Assembly (NCBI RefSeq): GCF_000308835.1
Contig: NZ_BAGN01000204.1
Location: 20,459-84,458, forward strand
DNA length: 64,000 nucleotides
From: Nocardia vinacea NBRC 16497
GTDB taxonomy: Bacteria > Actinomycetota > Actinomycetes > Mycobacteriales > Mycobacteriaceae
Reading direction: 5' to 3'
Made by a program: the position numbers and the translations under genes. Of the stretch, positions 19,701 through 24,435 are shown one piece after another. A model generated the notes under the pieces. It searched no databases and was not told the origin of the DNA. It was given only the letters and a program-made list of their open reading frames with translations. The first letter of the stretch is position 1. Each line of letters opens with the position of its first letter.

Positions 19701-22700
19701 TTCGTGCGATACACCGTGAATCGCAGCAGCGGCGCCACTGTCGGATCGAACCCGAGGCGTGCTTCGGCGGCCAGGAGCGAGGCCGGATCGGTGTCCGAGG
19801 TGTCGACGATCCGCCACGGGACCGTCACACCGTCGGCGACGATCTGGACCGGGGTGCCGTCGACCGAAGTTCTGAACGCGGCCCGCAGGATCGCATGCCG
19901 ATCCAACATCGCTTGCGCCGCCCGCCGTAGGCGATCCAGATCGATCACGCCGGACAACTCCACCGCCAACTGCAGCAGATAGGGATCTGCCGAATCGTCG
20001 GAAAGCTGTGTCAGGAAAAGCAATCCGAGCTGCAGCGGCGACAGCGGCAGGACATCGAGCAGACCCGGGTGCTCCCGCTGCCAGATATCGAGTTCACCCT
20101 GGGTGGTCCGCACTAGCGGGACATCAGCCGGAGTCAGGCCACCGGCCGCCGGATCGTGTACATGTCCGGCGAGCACGGTCAATGCGGCCACCCAGTACTC
20201 GGCCAGCTCTCGCACGGAGGCCTCGTCGAGGATCTCGGACGCGTACGCGAACGACGCACTCATCTGCGCGCCCGCGTCGGTATCGGTAACGATCGCGTTG
20301 ATATCCACCACGGCGGCCGCGGGCATCGCCCGATCCTGGTCGGCTTCCGGGGCGCCCCAGTCGGCGGTCGGCAGCCAACTGAGATCCGTCAGCCCTTCCG
20401 GCAAGTCGCCTGCGGAAATCCGACCGAGATAATTGAAACCGATCTGGCCGAGCGCACCGTCGAGCTCGCCCGCGATATCGGTGTCGAGATAACGCAGCAT
20501 GCCGAAACCGATGCCTTTGTCCGGCACCGCGAGCAGCTGTTCCTTCACCGTCTTGAGCATCGCCGCGGTCGCGTCGGCGGTGTTCCACGCGGCATCGGCG
20601 TCGATGCCGGACAGATCGAGCACCACCGGATACATGCTGGTGAACCAGCCGACAGTGCGGTTCAGGTCGGCACCGGCGACGGTGGTTTCCTCGCGACCGT
20701 GTCCCTCGAGCCGGATTCGCGTGGTCGCGGCATCGACCCCTCTTTTCGCCCGCCACGAGCGCACTGCGAGCGTCAACGCCGCGAGTAGACCGTCGTTGAC
20801 TCCGCTGCGATACAGCCTCGGCAATTCGGTCAAGACCGCATGGGTGATCTCGGCCGGCACCGTGATGGTGAAATGCCGCACCGTTGCCGCTGTGTCGACG
20901 ACCGGGTCGAGTGCCCGCGCGCCCAATAGCGGATCAGCGACGGTCAGAACCTGCCGCCAGTACGGCAGTTCGCCGGCACGGTCCGCGGCGGTCGCCGCCT
21001 CGACCAGACCGTGCGCCCACCGCCGGAACGACGTGCCGACGTCGGGCAGGGCGATCCGGTGGCCACCGTCGCGTTGCGCCCACGCGGTCACCAAGTCCGA
21101 GATCAGAATGCGCCACGACACGCCATCGATCACGTAGTGATGCGCGGCGATGATCAGCGCGTCCCGGCCGTCCGGTCGAGTCAGCCAGGTGCAGGCGATC
21201 ATCCTGGCCGCCGCCGGGTCGAGCGTATCGAGGGCGGAATCCATTGCCGCACTGGCAGTTCCGCATAACTCATCGATGTCCAGTCCCACCGGCACGTCGA
21301 CACGAGTGAGCAGGGCGTCCACGTCCACCGCACCCGGCGGCAGCGTGTGTAGCTGCCATCGCCCGTCGTCGGACCGCAACCGTGCGCGCAGCATGTCGTG
21401 GTGGTCCAGCACCGCGGCGAGCGTGGCAACCAAACCCGCTCGGTCGATGTGCTCGGGTAGCGCAAGCATCATGTGCTGGGTGAACCGGCCGAACGACCTC
21501 CCCCCGACGAGGTGGGCGGCCAGCACCGGTGTCAGCGGAATCTCCCCGACACCGCCGCCGGGTAATTCCGCGAGCCTCGGCGTGGGTTCGGCACCGACAA
21601 CCGCGACCCGCGCCAACCCGGCCACGGTGCGCTGCTCGAACACATCCTGGGGGGTGAACACTATCCCCGCCGCGCGGGCCCGTGAGACCAGCTGGATCGA
21701 TAGGATGCTGTCTCCACCGGCGGCGAAGAACGAGTCCTCCGCCCCGACCCGCACACCGAGCACTTGTGCATACAACTCGGCGAGCCGGGATTCGACGGCG
21801 CCGACGGGGGCACGCGACACCGCCGCCTCGAACACCGGCTCGGGCAACGCCTGTCGATCGAGCTTTCCGTTGGCGGACAAGGGGATCGCCTCGAGCACGA
21901 CGATCGCCGACGGCACCATATGGCCGGGCAATGCGGCTCCGGCGAAGCGCAGGAGTTCTCCGGTATCGATGGAAATGCCGTTGCGCGCCAGCACATAGGA
22001 GACCAGTACGGTCGCGCCGGAGGGCGCGAGCTTGCCGAGAGTCGCGGCGTATTCGATATCGGGGTGACTGGTCAGTGCGGCGTCGATCTCACCTGGCTCG
22101 ATACGGAAGCCGCGGATCTTGACCTGGAAATCCGAGCGTCCCAGATATTCGATCGCGCCATCGGCCATGCGGCGCCGCACCAGATCGCCGGTGCGATACA
22201 TCCGTGCGCCAGGGTTGCCGGCTGCCCCGCTGAACGGATTCGCCACGAATCGTTCCGCCGTGAGCGCCGCCCGCCCCAGGTAGCCCTGCGCGAGCGCGGG
22301 ACCGGAAAGGTAGAGTTCGCCGGTCACTTCGGCGGGTACCGGCCGCAACCGCGAATCGAGCACCACCGCGCCGACACCCGGCAGGGCGGTACCGATGGTG
22401 ATCGGCTGACCGGGTACCAACTCGGCACTACCAGTGGCGAGAATGGTGGCCTCGGTGGGCCCGTAAGCGTTGTAGAAAGACCGTCCGGTGATCGCCCACC
22501 GCTCGACGAGTCGGGGGCCGAACGCATCACCCGCGACGACCACGACCCGCAACGTGTCGAGTCCGACCGGATCGACCGACTCCAGCGCCGCGGGCGTGAT
22601 CAGCATGTGCGTGACACGTTCACGGCGCAACAGGTCGGCGAGCTCGGCGCCGCCGAACACCGTCGGCGGGGCCACCACGAGCGTCGCGCCGGAACTGAAG

Positions 22701-23410
22701 GCCAGCAGCAGCTCGAGTACCGATACATCGAAGTTCGGCGAACAAACGTGCAGCACCCGCGAATCGCCATCGACCGTGTAGCGCTCTCGTTGAGCGTCGA
22801 CCAGCATCGCAATACCTGCGTGCGTCACCACAACGCCCTTCGGGCGACCGGTGGAGCCGGAGGTGTAGATGACGTAGGCCGGATGCTGTTCGGTCGGTGT
22901 GCCCACCCGGTCGACGTAGGAGATCGGATGTGCGGGCCGGGCCGCGATGCGTTCCCGGTGCAGCGGATCATCGATGTCGAGCCAGTCGATCTCGGTGCCG
23001 AACCGCGTGCGATGCGTCGAGTTGGTGAGCCCCAGCACCGCCTGAGAGTCGGCGACGATGTATTCGCTGCGCTCCGGCGGAAGGGTGGGGTCGACCGGCA
23101 CGTAGGCCGCACCGGTCTTGGCGACGGCCCATACGGCCAGCACGGATTCGATCGAGCGGGTGAAGCCGACGGCGACGATGTCGCCGGGGCCCACGCCCCG
23201 CTCGATCAGTTCCCGTGCCAGTCGTGATGACGACTCGTCCAGCTCCGTGTAGGTGAGTTCGCGCTGATCAGCGGGTTCGCCGGTCGGGTTGTAGCGGATC
23301 GCGATCGAGTCGGCCGCGGATTCGACCGCGGCCCCCAACAACTGCATGAAGAGTGGGCTACTCGATCTGCGGCGAATTCGACCCCGAACAGTGCGACGAA
23401 CCCTATCCAT
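6758..23410 (-). CDS. Four-module nonribosomal peptide synthetase with terminal thioesterase
   Basis: One uninterrupted frame of about 5,550 residues. Domain order: A-T-E, C-halfC-A-T-E, C-halfC-A-T, C-A-T-TE. Each adenylation domain has YTSGSTG or FTSGSTG, NAYGPTEA-type and TGDLV motifs. Carrier domains have GGDSI (before the E domains) or LGGNSL. Epimerases have HHYVIDG/HHYAIDG and EGHGRE. The TE has GWSLGG and a late THWRM histidine. The absence of a C domain at the front marks a loading module, so the predicted product is a D-D-L-L tetrapeptide, cyclic or linear. The start is the ATG giving MDRVRRTVRGR, just ahead of the first A domain; an in-frame start 47 codons upstream has no better signal. 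No MbtH, transporter or tailoring gene adjoins. Substrates are only weakly predictable. Confidence 0.95.
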   Translation of the reverse strand: MDRVRRTVRGRIRRRSSSPLFMQLLGAAVESAADSIAIRYNPTGEPADQRELTYTELDESSSRLARELIERGVGPGDIVAVGFTRSIESVLAVWAVAKTGAAYVPVDPTLPPERSEYIVADSQAVLGLTNSTHRTRFGTEIDWLDIDDPLHRERIAARPAHPISYVDRVGTPTEQHPAYVIYTSGSTGRPKGVVVTHAGIAMLVDAQRERYTVDGDSRVLHVCSPNFDVSVLELLLAFSSGATLVVAPPTVFGGAELADLLRRERVTHMLITPAALESVDPVGLDTLRVVVVAGDAFGPRLVERWAITGRSFYNAYGPTEATILATGSAELVPGQPITIGTALPGVGAVVLDSRLRPVPAEVTGELYLSGPALAQGYLGRAALTAERFVANPFSGAAGNPGARMYRTGDLVRRRMADGAIEYLGRSDFQVKIRGFRIEPGEIDAALTSHPDIEYAATLGKLAPSGATVLVSYVLARNGISIDTGELLRFAGAALPGHMVPSAIVVLEAIPLSANGKLDRQALPEPVFEAAVSRAPVGAVESRLAELYAQVLGVRVGAEDSFFAAGGDSILSIQLVSRARAAGIVFTPQDVFEQRTVAGLARVAVVGAEPTPRLAELPGGGVGEIPLTPVLAAHLVGGRSFGRFTQHMMLALPEHIDRAGLVATLAAVLDHHDMLRARLRSDDGRWQLHTLPPGAVDVDALLTRVDVPVGLDIDELCGTASAAMDSALDTLDPAAARMIACTWLTRPDGRDALIIAAHHYVIDGVSWRILISDLVTAWAQRDGGHRIALPDVGTSFRRWAHGLVEAATAADRAGELPYWRQVLTVADPLLGARALDPVVDTAATVRHFTITVPAEITHAVLTELPRLYRSGVNDGLLAALTLAVRSWRAKRGVDAATTRIRLEGHGREETTVAGADLNRTVGWFTSMYPVVLDLSGIDADAAWNTADATAAMLKTVKEQLLAVPDKGIGFGMLRYLDTDIAGELDGALGQIGFNYLGRISAGDLPEGLTDLSWLPTADWGAPEADQDRAMPAAAVVDINAIVTDTDAGAQMSASFAYASEILDEASVRELAEYWVAALTVLAGHVHDPAAGGLTPADVPLVRTTQGELDIWQREHPGLLDVLPLSPLQLGLLFLTQLSDDSADPYLLQLAVELSGVIDLDRLRRAAQAMLDRHAILRAAFRTSVDGTPVQIVADGVTVPWRIVDTSDTDPASLLAAEARLGFDPTVAPLLRFTVYRTNSGRVHLVLTAHHILLDGWSMPLLMKELLVSYAADGDSTPLPRVQPYRDYLAWLARYDRDATAQTWRAALAGLTPTRLATTLPPPATPADGHGVCAADLSPAETAELLRFAAATEVTVNTVVQAAWGLVLAACAGSDDVVFGAVVSGRPPQVDGVDEMVGLFANTVPVRVRFDSDAPARQLLIRLQSEQVSLLDSHHIGLADIQRSAGAGELFDTLVAFESYPIDTDGLRQAHATIDGLEVVDLQGRNFTHYPVAVVVELGTRLHIQVQYRRDMITTATAQALAARLRGLIGEFVATPERTPAEINRFFDDRGDLIAQTRYWRTALQGMPDELNLPMDRARPAVPSHADSCVEFEIGADLQHRLHQVAHDTTVFTVVHATFAVLLARLSGTDDIAIGTPAETGGSVNTVVLRTRVPGEISFDDLLAQAKDIALQAFTRADLPFDELVALLDPVRSDARHPLVQVMLSAGDRTPVARGPFDLSLHVRENRDSARITANLSFAPDLFDRRTVEIFAERFLRLLAAAVHRPADPIGDLPLLGDDELALLTRVHDDDMRAPRLLPDLLTSGLALGRDRVAVRYQGRSISYGELDEQSSRLARVLIDRGVGPELPVAVSLPRSYEMVLAAVAIAKAGGAHLPVDPAHPEHRVRHMLTDSGAALGITGSDYVDRLPDAVDWLVLDAPATAVLCADKSADTVTDAERIAPLRTQHPAYVIYTSGSTGLPKGVAVTHGGLSDLVDHSVGQYCLEPHHRYLHICSPSFDPSVMEWMCAFSVGATLVVVPSDVMGGPELGELLRTEEVTHTIITPAVLGTVDPAGADRMEVLFVGGDVLTPELLARWQPGRRLFNAYGPTEATVMSSNVELVAGQHITIGKPILGSSAFVLDSRLNPVPPGVTGELYLAGAALARGYWNRAGLSAERFVANPWGGPGSRMYRTGDLVRWYAAPEQRAGNLAVPSTDWQLDYVGRADFQVKVRGFRIELGEIDTVLGRHSDIDFAVTLGRERPGGATALVSYVLAAPGRVVDPAVLREYAAGILPSHMVPAAIVVLDRVPLTSNGKLDRRALPEPVFPTAVSRAPVGAVESRLAELFAQVLGVARVGVDDSFFAVGGDSIMSIQLVSRAKAAGMVFTTRDVFEQKTAARLARIAVVGSESAAAVLAELPGGGVGAVPLTPVLAWFLANGSFGRFAQSMVLGLPEGIDRAGVVATVGAALDHHDVLRSRVWQADGSWRFEVLGRGAVEADALVAEVEVAAGVDEAELNRIANAAMDSALATLDPAAGRMITLTWLRRPDARDAVAVAVHHYAIDGVSWRILIPDLVLAWAQRSAGQPVALPTVGTSFRRWAHALVEAAATPDRVEELGYWQRVLATPDPLLGARALDPVADTFQTRGVFDIRVPVEVADAVLAKVPALYQGGANDSLLAALAMAVRSWRARRGVDAPVTRLRLEGHGREEDAVPGADLTRTVGWFTSISPVAIDLSGIDTEAAHAGGEATGAVLKSVKEQLLSVPDRGIGFGLLRHLNPDTADALAGDLGQISFNYLGRVSTGAVPDGLSDWLPTGELGAIAAEPNPDLPLSAVIDINTIVSDTADGPRMVASFAFAAAILDEAAVRELAEDWLAALTAIADHSTDPAAGGLTPSDVPLVRVSQVELDQWRRNHPGLSDVLPLSPLQNSLRVLIELLDGSVDAYIIQLAARLTGELDMGRLRRAAQTILDRHANLRSAFVPTVDGTSVQLVLDGVEVPWQVVDGVSEAELPELLVAERRRGFDPAVAPLLRFTVYTNDSGHHEHTGMAADGACGVGGAGKHSHLVLTGHHILLDGWSMPLLMKELLVLYATGGDTSLLAPVRPYRDYLRWLAQQDREAAVRAWSDVLTGATATMLAPELVWPTATGDGFGVCEFDLPTAQTSALTAFAATAEVTANTVIQAAWGLVIAGSTGRDDVVFGATVSGRPPQLDGIGDMIGLFVDAIPVRIRFDRGTTVRALLEGLQGEQASLLDHHHLGLGAIQRVAARQCPPTPPTPQAPSAAIPQCPPTPPTPQAPSAAIPQCPPTPPTPQAPSGAIPRDDLFDTMLVFESYPVDAEGLQQAGGAIDGLRIEQMRGADFTHYPITVVVFLDTRTLVQVKYRRDIVADETAQAVADRLRRVLSDLLATPERAAADIALLCDTESDDPITRSRYWRTALAGLPDRLELPTDRPRTAVRSDVRGQVEFSVPGEVDLGLRQLARTAGVTWTAVVRTALAVVLARLSGSDDIAIGTPTPGGRGAELVLRTRVDRAARFADLLPEAHRCELQGFTHAGIPFDELVDLLGARRSPDRHPLFQVALSFQSPPGEVGDLALAMSAADGDSDRVRGEMSFTRDLFDDGTAEMFARRFVRVLAAVVDEPATRVRDLPLLVDDEYERLTRMGGGAPATVGMLPDLLARGVGFGRDRVAVRDAGRTYTYGELDELSSRVARELIDRGVAPETVVALAMRRSYEMIAAVWAVAKAGGAYLPVDPSYPVDRVRHMVADSGAVVGITVAQHADLPDTVDWLVFDDPAVLARCAAHSAAAVTDADRRAPLRMSHPAYVIYTSGSTGLPKGVAVTHAGLGGLVGHTVDMLGLGPQHRMLHVCSPSFDQSVEEFSSAFYTGATLVIAAPDIVGGTELHDLLRGERVTHTIITPALLGTVDPAALDDLAVVSAGGEATTPELLARWQPGRRFINGYGPTEATIGATYTTLLAGQRITIGRPVPGGWAAVLDERLHPVPAGVTGELYLAGPALARGYHGRSGSTSERFVANPWGPPGDRMYRTGDLVRWVGVPNATATGWELEYLGRTDFQVKIRGFRIELGEIDAVLAAHPDVDYAVTIGRENPSGATILVSYVLGRSLDPDQLARWAARSLPSHMVPASVVVLDEIPLTAVGKLDRNALPEPQFAARTYREPSTVAERAVARVFAEVLGIERIGADDNFFELGGNSLLATRVTARLGMALDARVPVRVLFAAPTVAGCAREVAKLTGTGSRRALVAGPRPERIPLSPAQQRMWFLNRFDTESTAYNIPVAIGLTGDLDIAALGQAFTDVVVRHEILRTIYPQPGDPADPVQVILPPGHSEVPRLEVRTIGAAEVESAVLELISTTFDVTSEVPVRAVLLRISDGEFVLAMVVDHIAGDGYSGGPLTRDLASAYAARALGRAPDWSPLAVQYADYTLWQRALLGNADQPGSMAAEQIAYWRRALADLPDQLELPRDRPRPAVQSFAGGRVELHIDARAHAALAGLARAEGATLFMVVHTALAVLLARLSGTDDIAIGTPIAGRGEAVLDDLIGMFVNTLVFRTRVDAGASFTDLLARQRDIDVQAFAHADVPFEQLVEVLNPVRSTARHPLFQVGLSFQNLAPARMELPGLTVTALETDRQLSQFDLHVIMADSYDEDGVPTGIGGFFTYAADLFDESTVRSFVDRFVRVLDAVIADPQVPVGAIDLLATEEHTRIRTAWNDTAHQVNTATTLVSLLDETVAATPESTALVAADGTRITYGELDGRVNKVARYLISSGVGPESRVALAIRRSVDLVVAMYAVSKAGGVYVPVDPDQPAQRTDYMLETAAPVCVLTNADAGFETTAAPVVLIDRLDLSAVDAAPIADAERIAPLRAEHTAYVIFTSGSTGRPKGVAVTHGAIVNQLVWKTAQFGLTVDDAVLLKTAATFDLSVWEFWSAPACGGRLVIAAPDGHRDPAYLNELMTRAGVTTLHAVPSMLDALLTGRLPDSLRQVLAIGETLPAALARRFATAAPDTSLYNLYGPTEAAVSITSHQVRRSDELAVPIGRPAWNSQVYVLDSRLRPVPVGVAGELYLAGVQLARGYFGRADLTADRFVANPFQPGARMYRTGDLVAWNAEGELDYRGRTDFQVKIRGFRIELGEIDAVLAAHAEVDFAVTVGRENSAGATVLVSYVVAAQDRVIDPDRLIRWAARTLPSHMVPAAIVVLDDVPLTQVGKLDRAALPEPELGTRVFRAPTTALETMVCEIFADVLCLDRIGLDDNFFELGGNSLIATKLTARLSEAMAETIPVMWVFTAPTPAGIVAELRARGTEGAGADAAFDVLLPLRVSGTAEPLFCIHPIGGIAWSFAGLAAHLDADRPIYGLQSPALSSADPLPDSIEDWARHYVKHVREVQPEGPYHLLGWSLGGVLAHAMAVQLQDEGAQVALLGMMDSRLLDIGAGSKLAGIEVTVPELLGGLLGARAAEFGLDETVELSELAQRLSTLPEPFASFGAARIERVVAAAIDSAALDAAYRARSFDGDLVYFTATLDDPTGSVGAATWTPAVAGSVHNHPVATTHWRMTTDAALRRIAEVLHEWL
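13537..13689. repeat. Three tandem 51-bp units inside the NRPS gene
   Basis: Three direct copies, nearly identical (the first has ACCC where the others have AGCC). On the NRPS strand each encodes CPPTPPTPQAPSAAIPQ. The unit contains GCCGAC and GTCGGC arms 12 bases apart. All six reading frames through the unit are free of stops. It sits in the C2 domain between IQR and LFDT, where C1 has only six residues. Confidence 0.95.
14312..14354. repeat. Inverted single copy of the same repeat
   Basis: These 43 bases are the reverse complement of the 51-bp unit core with one mismatch (42/43). On the NRPS strand they encode GMAADGACGVGGAG instead of the Pro-rich version. The insertion adds about 20 residues just before LTGHHILLDG, compared with the equivalent C1 segment. 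The frame is kept. Confidence 0.93.
14780..20104 (-). other. NRPS module 2: C1-halfC-A2-T2-E2
   Basis: C1 starts LPLSPLQ and has HHILLDG, fitting a D-to-L condensation after an epimerase. It is followed by a second, incomplete condensation lobe (about 18060-18765) running from RYWRTALQGMPDEL to the usual C-domain end, with no HHxxxDG. The A2 code reads DPMIFGAVMK. E2 has HHYAIDG. Layout parallels module 3 as far as the carrier, so the two modules look duplicated. Confidence 0.72.
20105..23410 (-). other. NRPS module 1: A1-T1-E1 (loading, D-residue)
   Basis: The A1 pocket residues aligned by eye to GrsA read DVLLVAAILK, a hydrophobic pocket with no close code I can name. The carrier has FFAAGGDSI. 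The epimerase has HHYVIDGVSWRIL, EGHGREE and FNYLG, all core motifs present. So the starter residue is expected to be handed on in D form. Edges are approximate. Confidence 0.75.
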
Positions 23411-23563
23411 TCGAGTACTACAGTCCTCTCGCGTCGAGCCCACAGATTTTGCCGAAACCAACGAACCCGGCCGGATCCCGGCACACCGTTGGCGGACCAG
23501 TGTCGAACAAAGCGAGAAGGAATCGATTTTGGAGTATTTGTGCCCTATCAAATCACAAGCACC

Positions 23564-23577
23564 GACGTCATGACGTC
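23564..23577. promoter_or_regulatory. Perfect palindrome upstream of the NRPS gene
   Basis: GACGTCATGACGTC is a perfect 14-base palindrome 154 bases before the chosen NRPS start, in a 266-base gap with AT-rich stretches. Its position suits an operator of a dimeric regulator; which one is not known. Confidence 0.4.
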
Positions 23578-23676
23578 ACACGGGTTACATCCGGGGCGGG
23601 GCGCTCACCGGTTGCTGGATCGATAGCCACCCGAACGCGGAGCGGTCCCGCGATTCCGTATTCGGCGGGGAGTCAC

Positions 23677-24087
23677 TCAGAGCGCTGCGAGAGCCACCGC
23701 GGCGACCCACAGCTCTCGATCAATCGGATCGTCCGGCACACCGTGATCGGCCGACCGGAATGTTTCCACGACATCGGCACCTGGGTGCTCGCGGGACGCC
23801 GACCAGAGATTGCCCCGTGCGTCGGCGGTCCGCATCACAGCCGCTTCCGCGTGGAATCCGAAACCCCACAGCGTCTTACGGGGCGCCCGCGAGAAAACCA
23901 GCGTCGCCAAATCCTGGAACGGCGGATCAGCAGACGTCGGCGCCGTGAGAACGCCGATCTGATCCGGACCCGCCAGGGTGAGGCCGAAAAAGAGGGGAGT
24001 CGAGTCCGACTGCTCGTTGGCTCCGAGCAAGGTGGCGGTCACGGTGCGGATCAGTTCGTCGGATGGGTAGAGAATCGTTCGCGGCAT
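23677..24087 (-). CDS. Hypothetical protein of 136 residues
   Basis: A cytosolic-looking protein beginning MPRTILYPSDELIRTVTATL, with an SAPRKTLWGFGFHAEA middle and a hydrophobic ELWVAAVALAAL end. I do not recognise a family. The start was set at the ATG preceded by GGGAAG; the longer upstream frame lacks that signal and has weaker codon bias. It lies upstream of the NRPS gene on the same strand with a 266-base gap, so it may or may not share its transcript. It could be a specialised cluster gene, but no evidence for a biosynthetic role is visible. Confidence 0.6.
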   Translation of the reverse strand: MPRTILYPSDELIRTVTATLLGANEQSDSTPLFFGLTLAGPDQIGVLTAPTSADPPFQDLATLVFSRAPRKTLWGFGFHAEAAVMRTADARGNLWSASREHPGADVVETFRSADHGVPDDPIDRELWVAAVALAAL

Positions 24088-24435
24088 GCTGCTTCCCGCC
24101 TTCCGGGGATGGACCGCGCTTCCCGCACCACGGTCGTCGGCCTTGACTTCCTCGATCGCGCGTGCGCTGGTGGTGTTTCGTTTCAGGCCGAGTCCGGCGA
24201 GGCCCATTCCGCATCAGCACCAGCCCGCCCACGCGCGCTTTGGCAGCGTAGCCCACTTGTGAGGTGCGGATCCGCCACGGAGAGTGCGCATTTCGCGGCG
24301 CACATGCACGCCGTGGTCTCGACCCATAGTGAAATCCCGATCTCGAACCCCGTCCGCCTGTGGCGGCGAAAGATCGAGATCGGGCAGCTTGGTGCGCGGT
24401 GAGTTGCCGTGACTTAACTGGGGTGATCGGTAACA
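24088..24435. other. Divergent intergenic region, 348 bases
   Basis: No gene-like frame with proper start and codon use was found between the small hypothetical gene and the acyltransferase gene. It must hold both divergent promoters. No clear palindrome was seen. Confidence 0.5.

Noticed and set aside
8152..22122. Many plus-strand frames opposite the NRPS gene
   Set aside because: All are shadows; the minus-strand frame is continuous over 16 kb with complete domain motifs.
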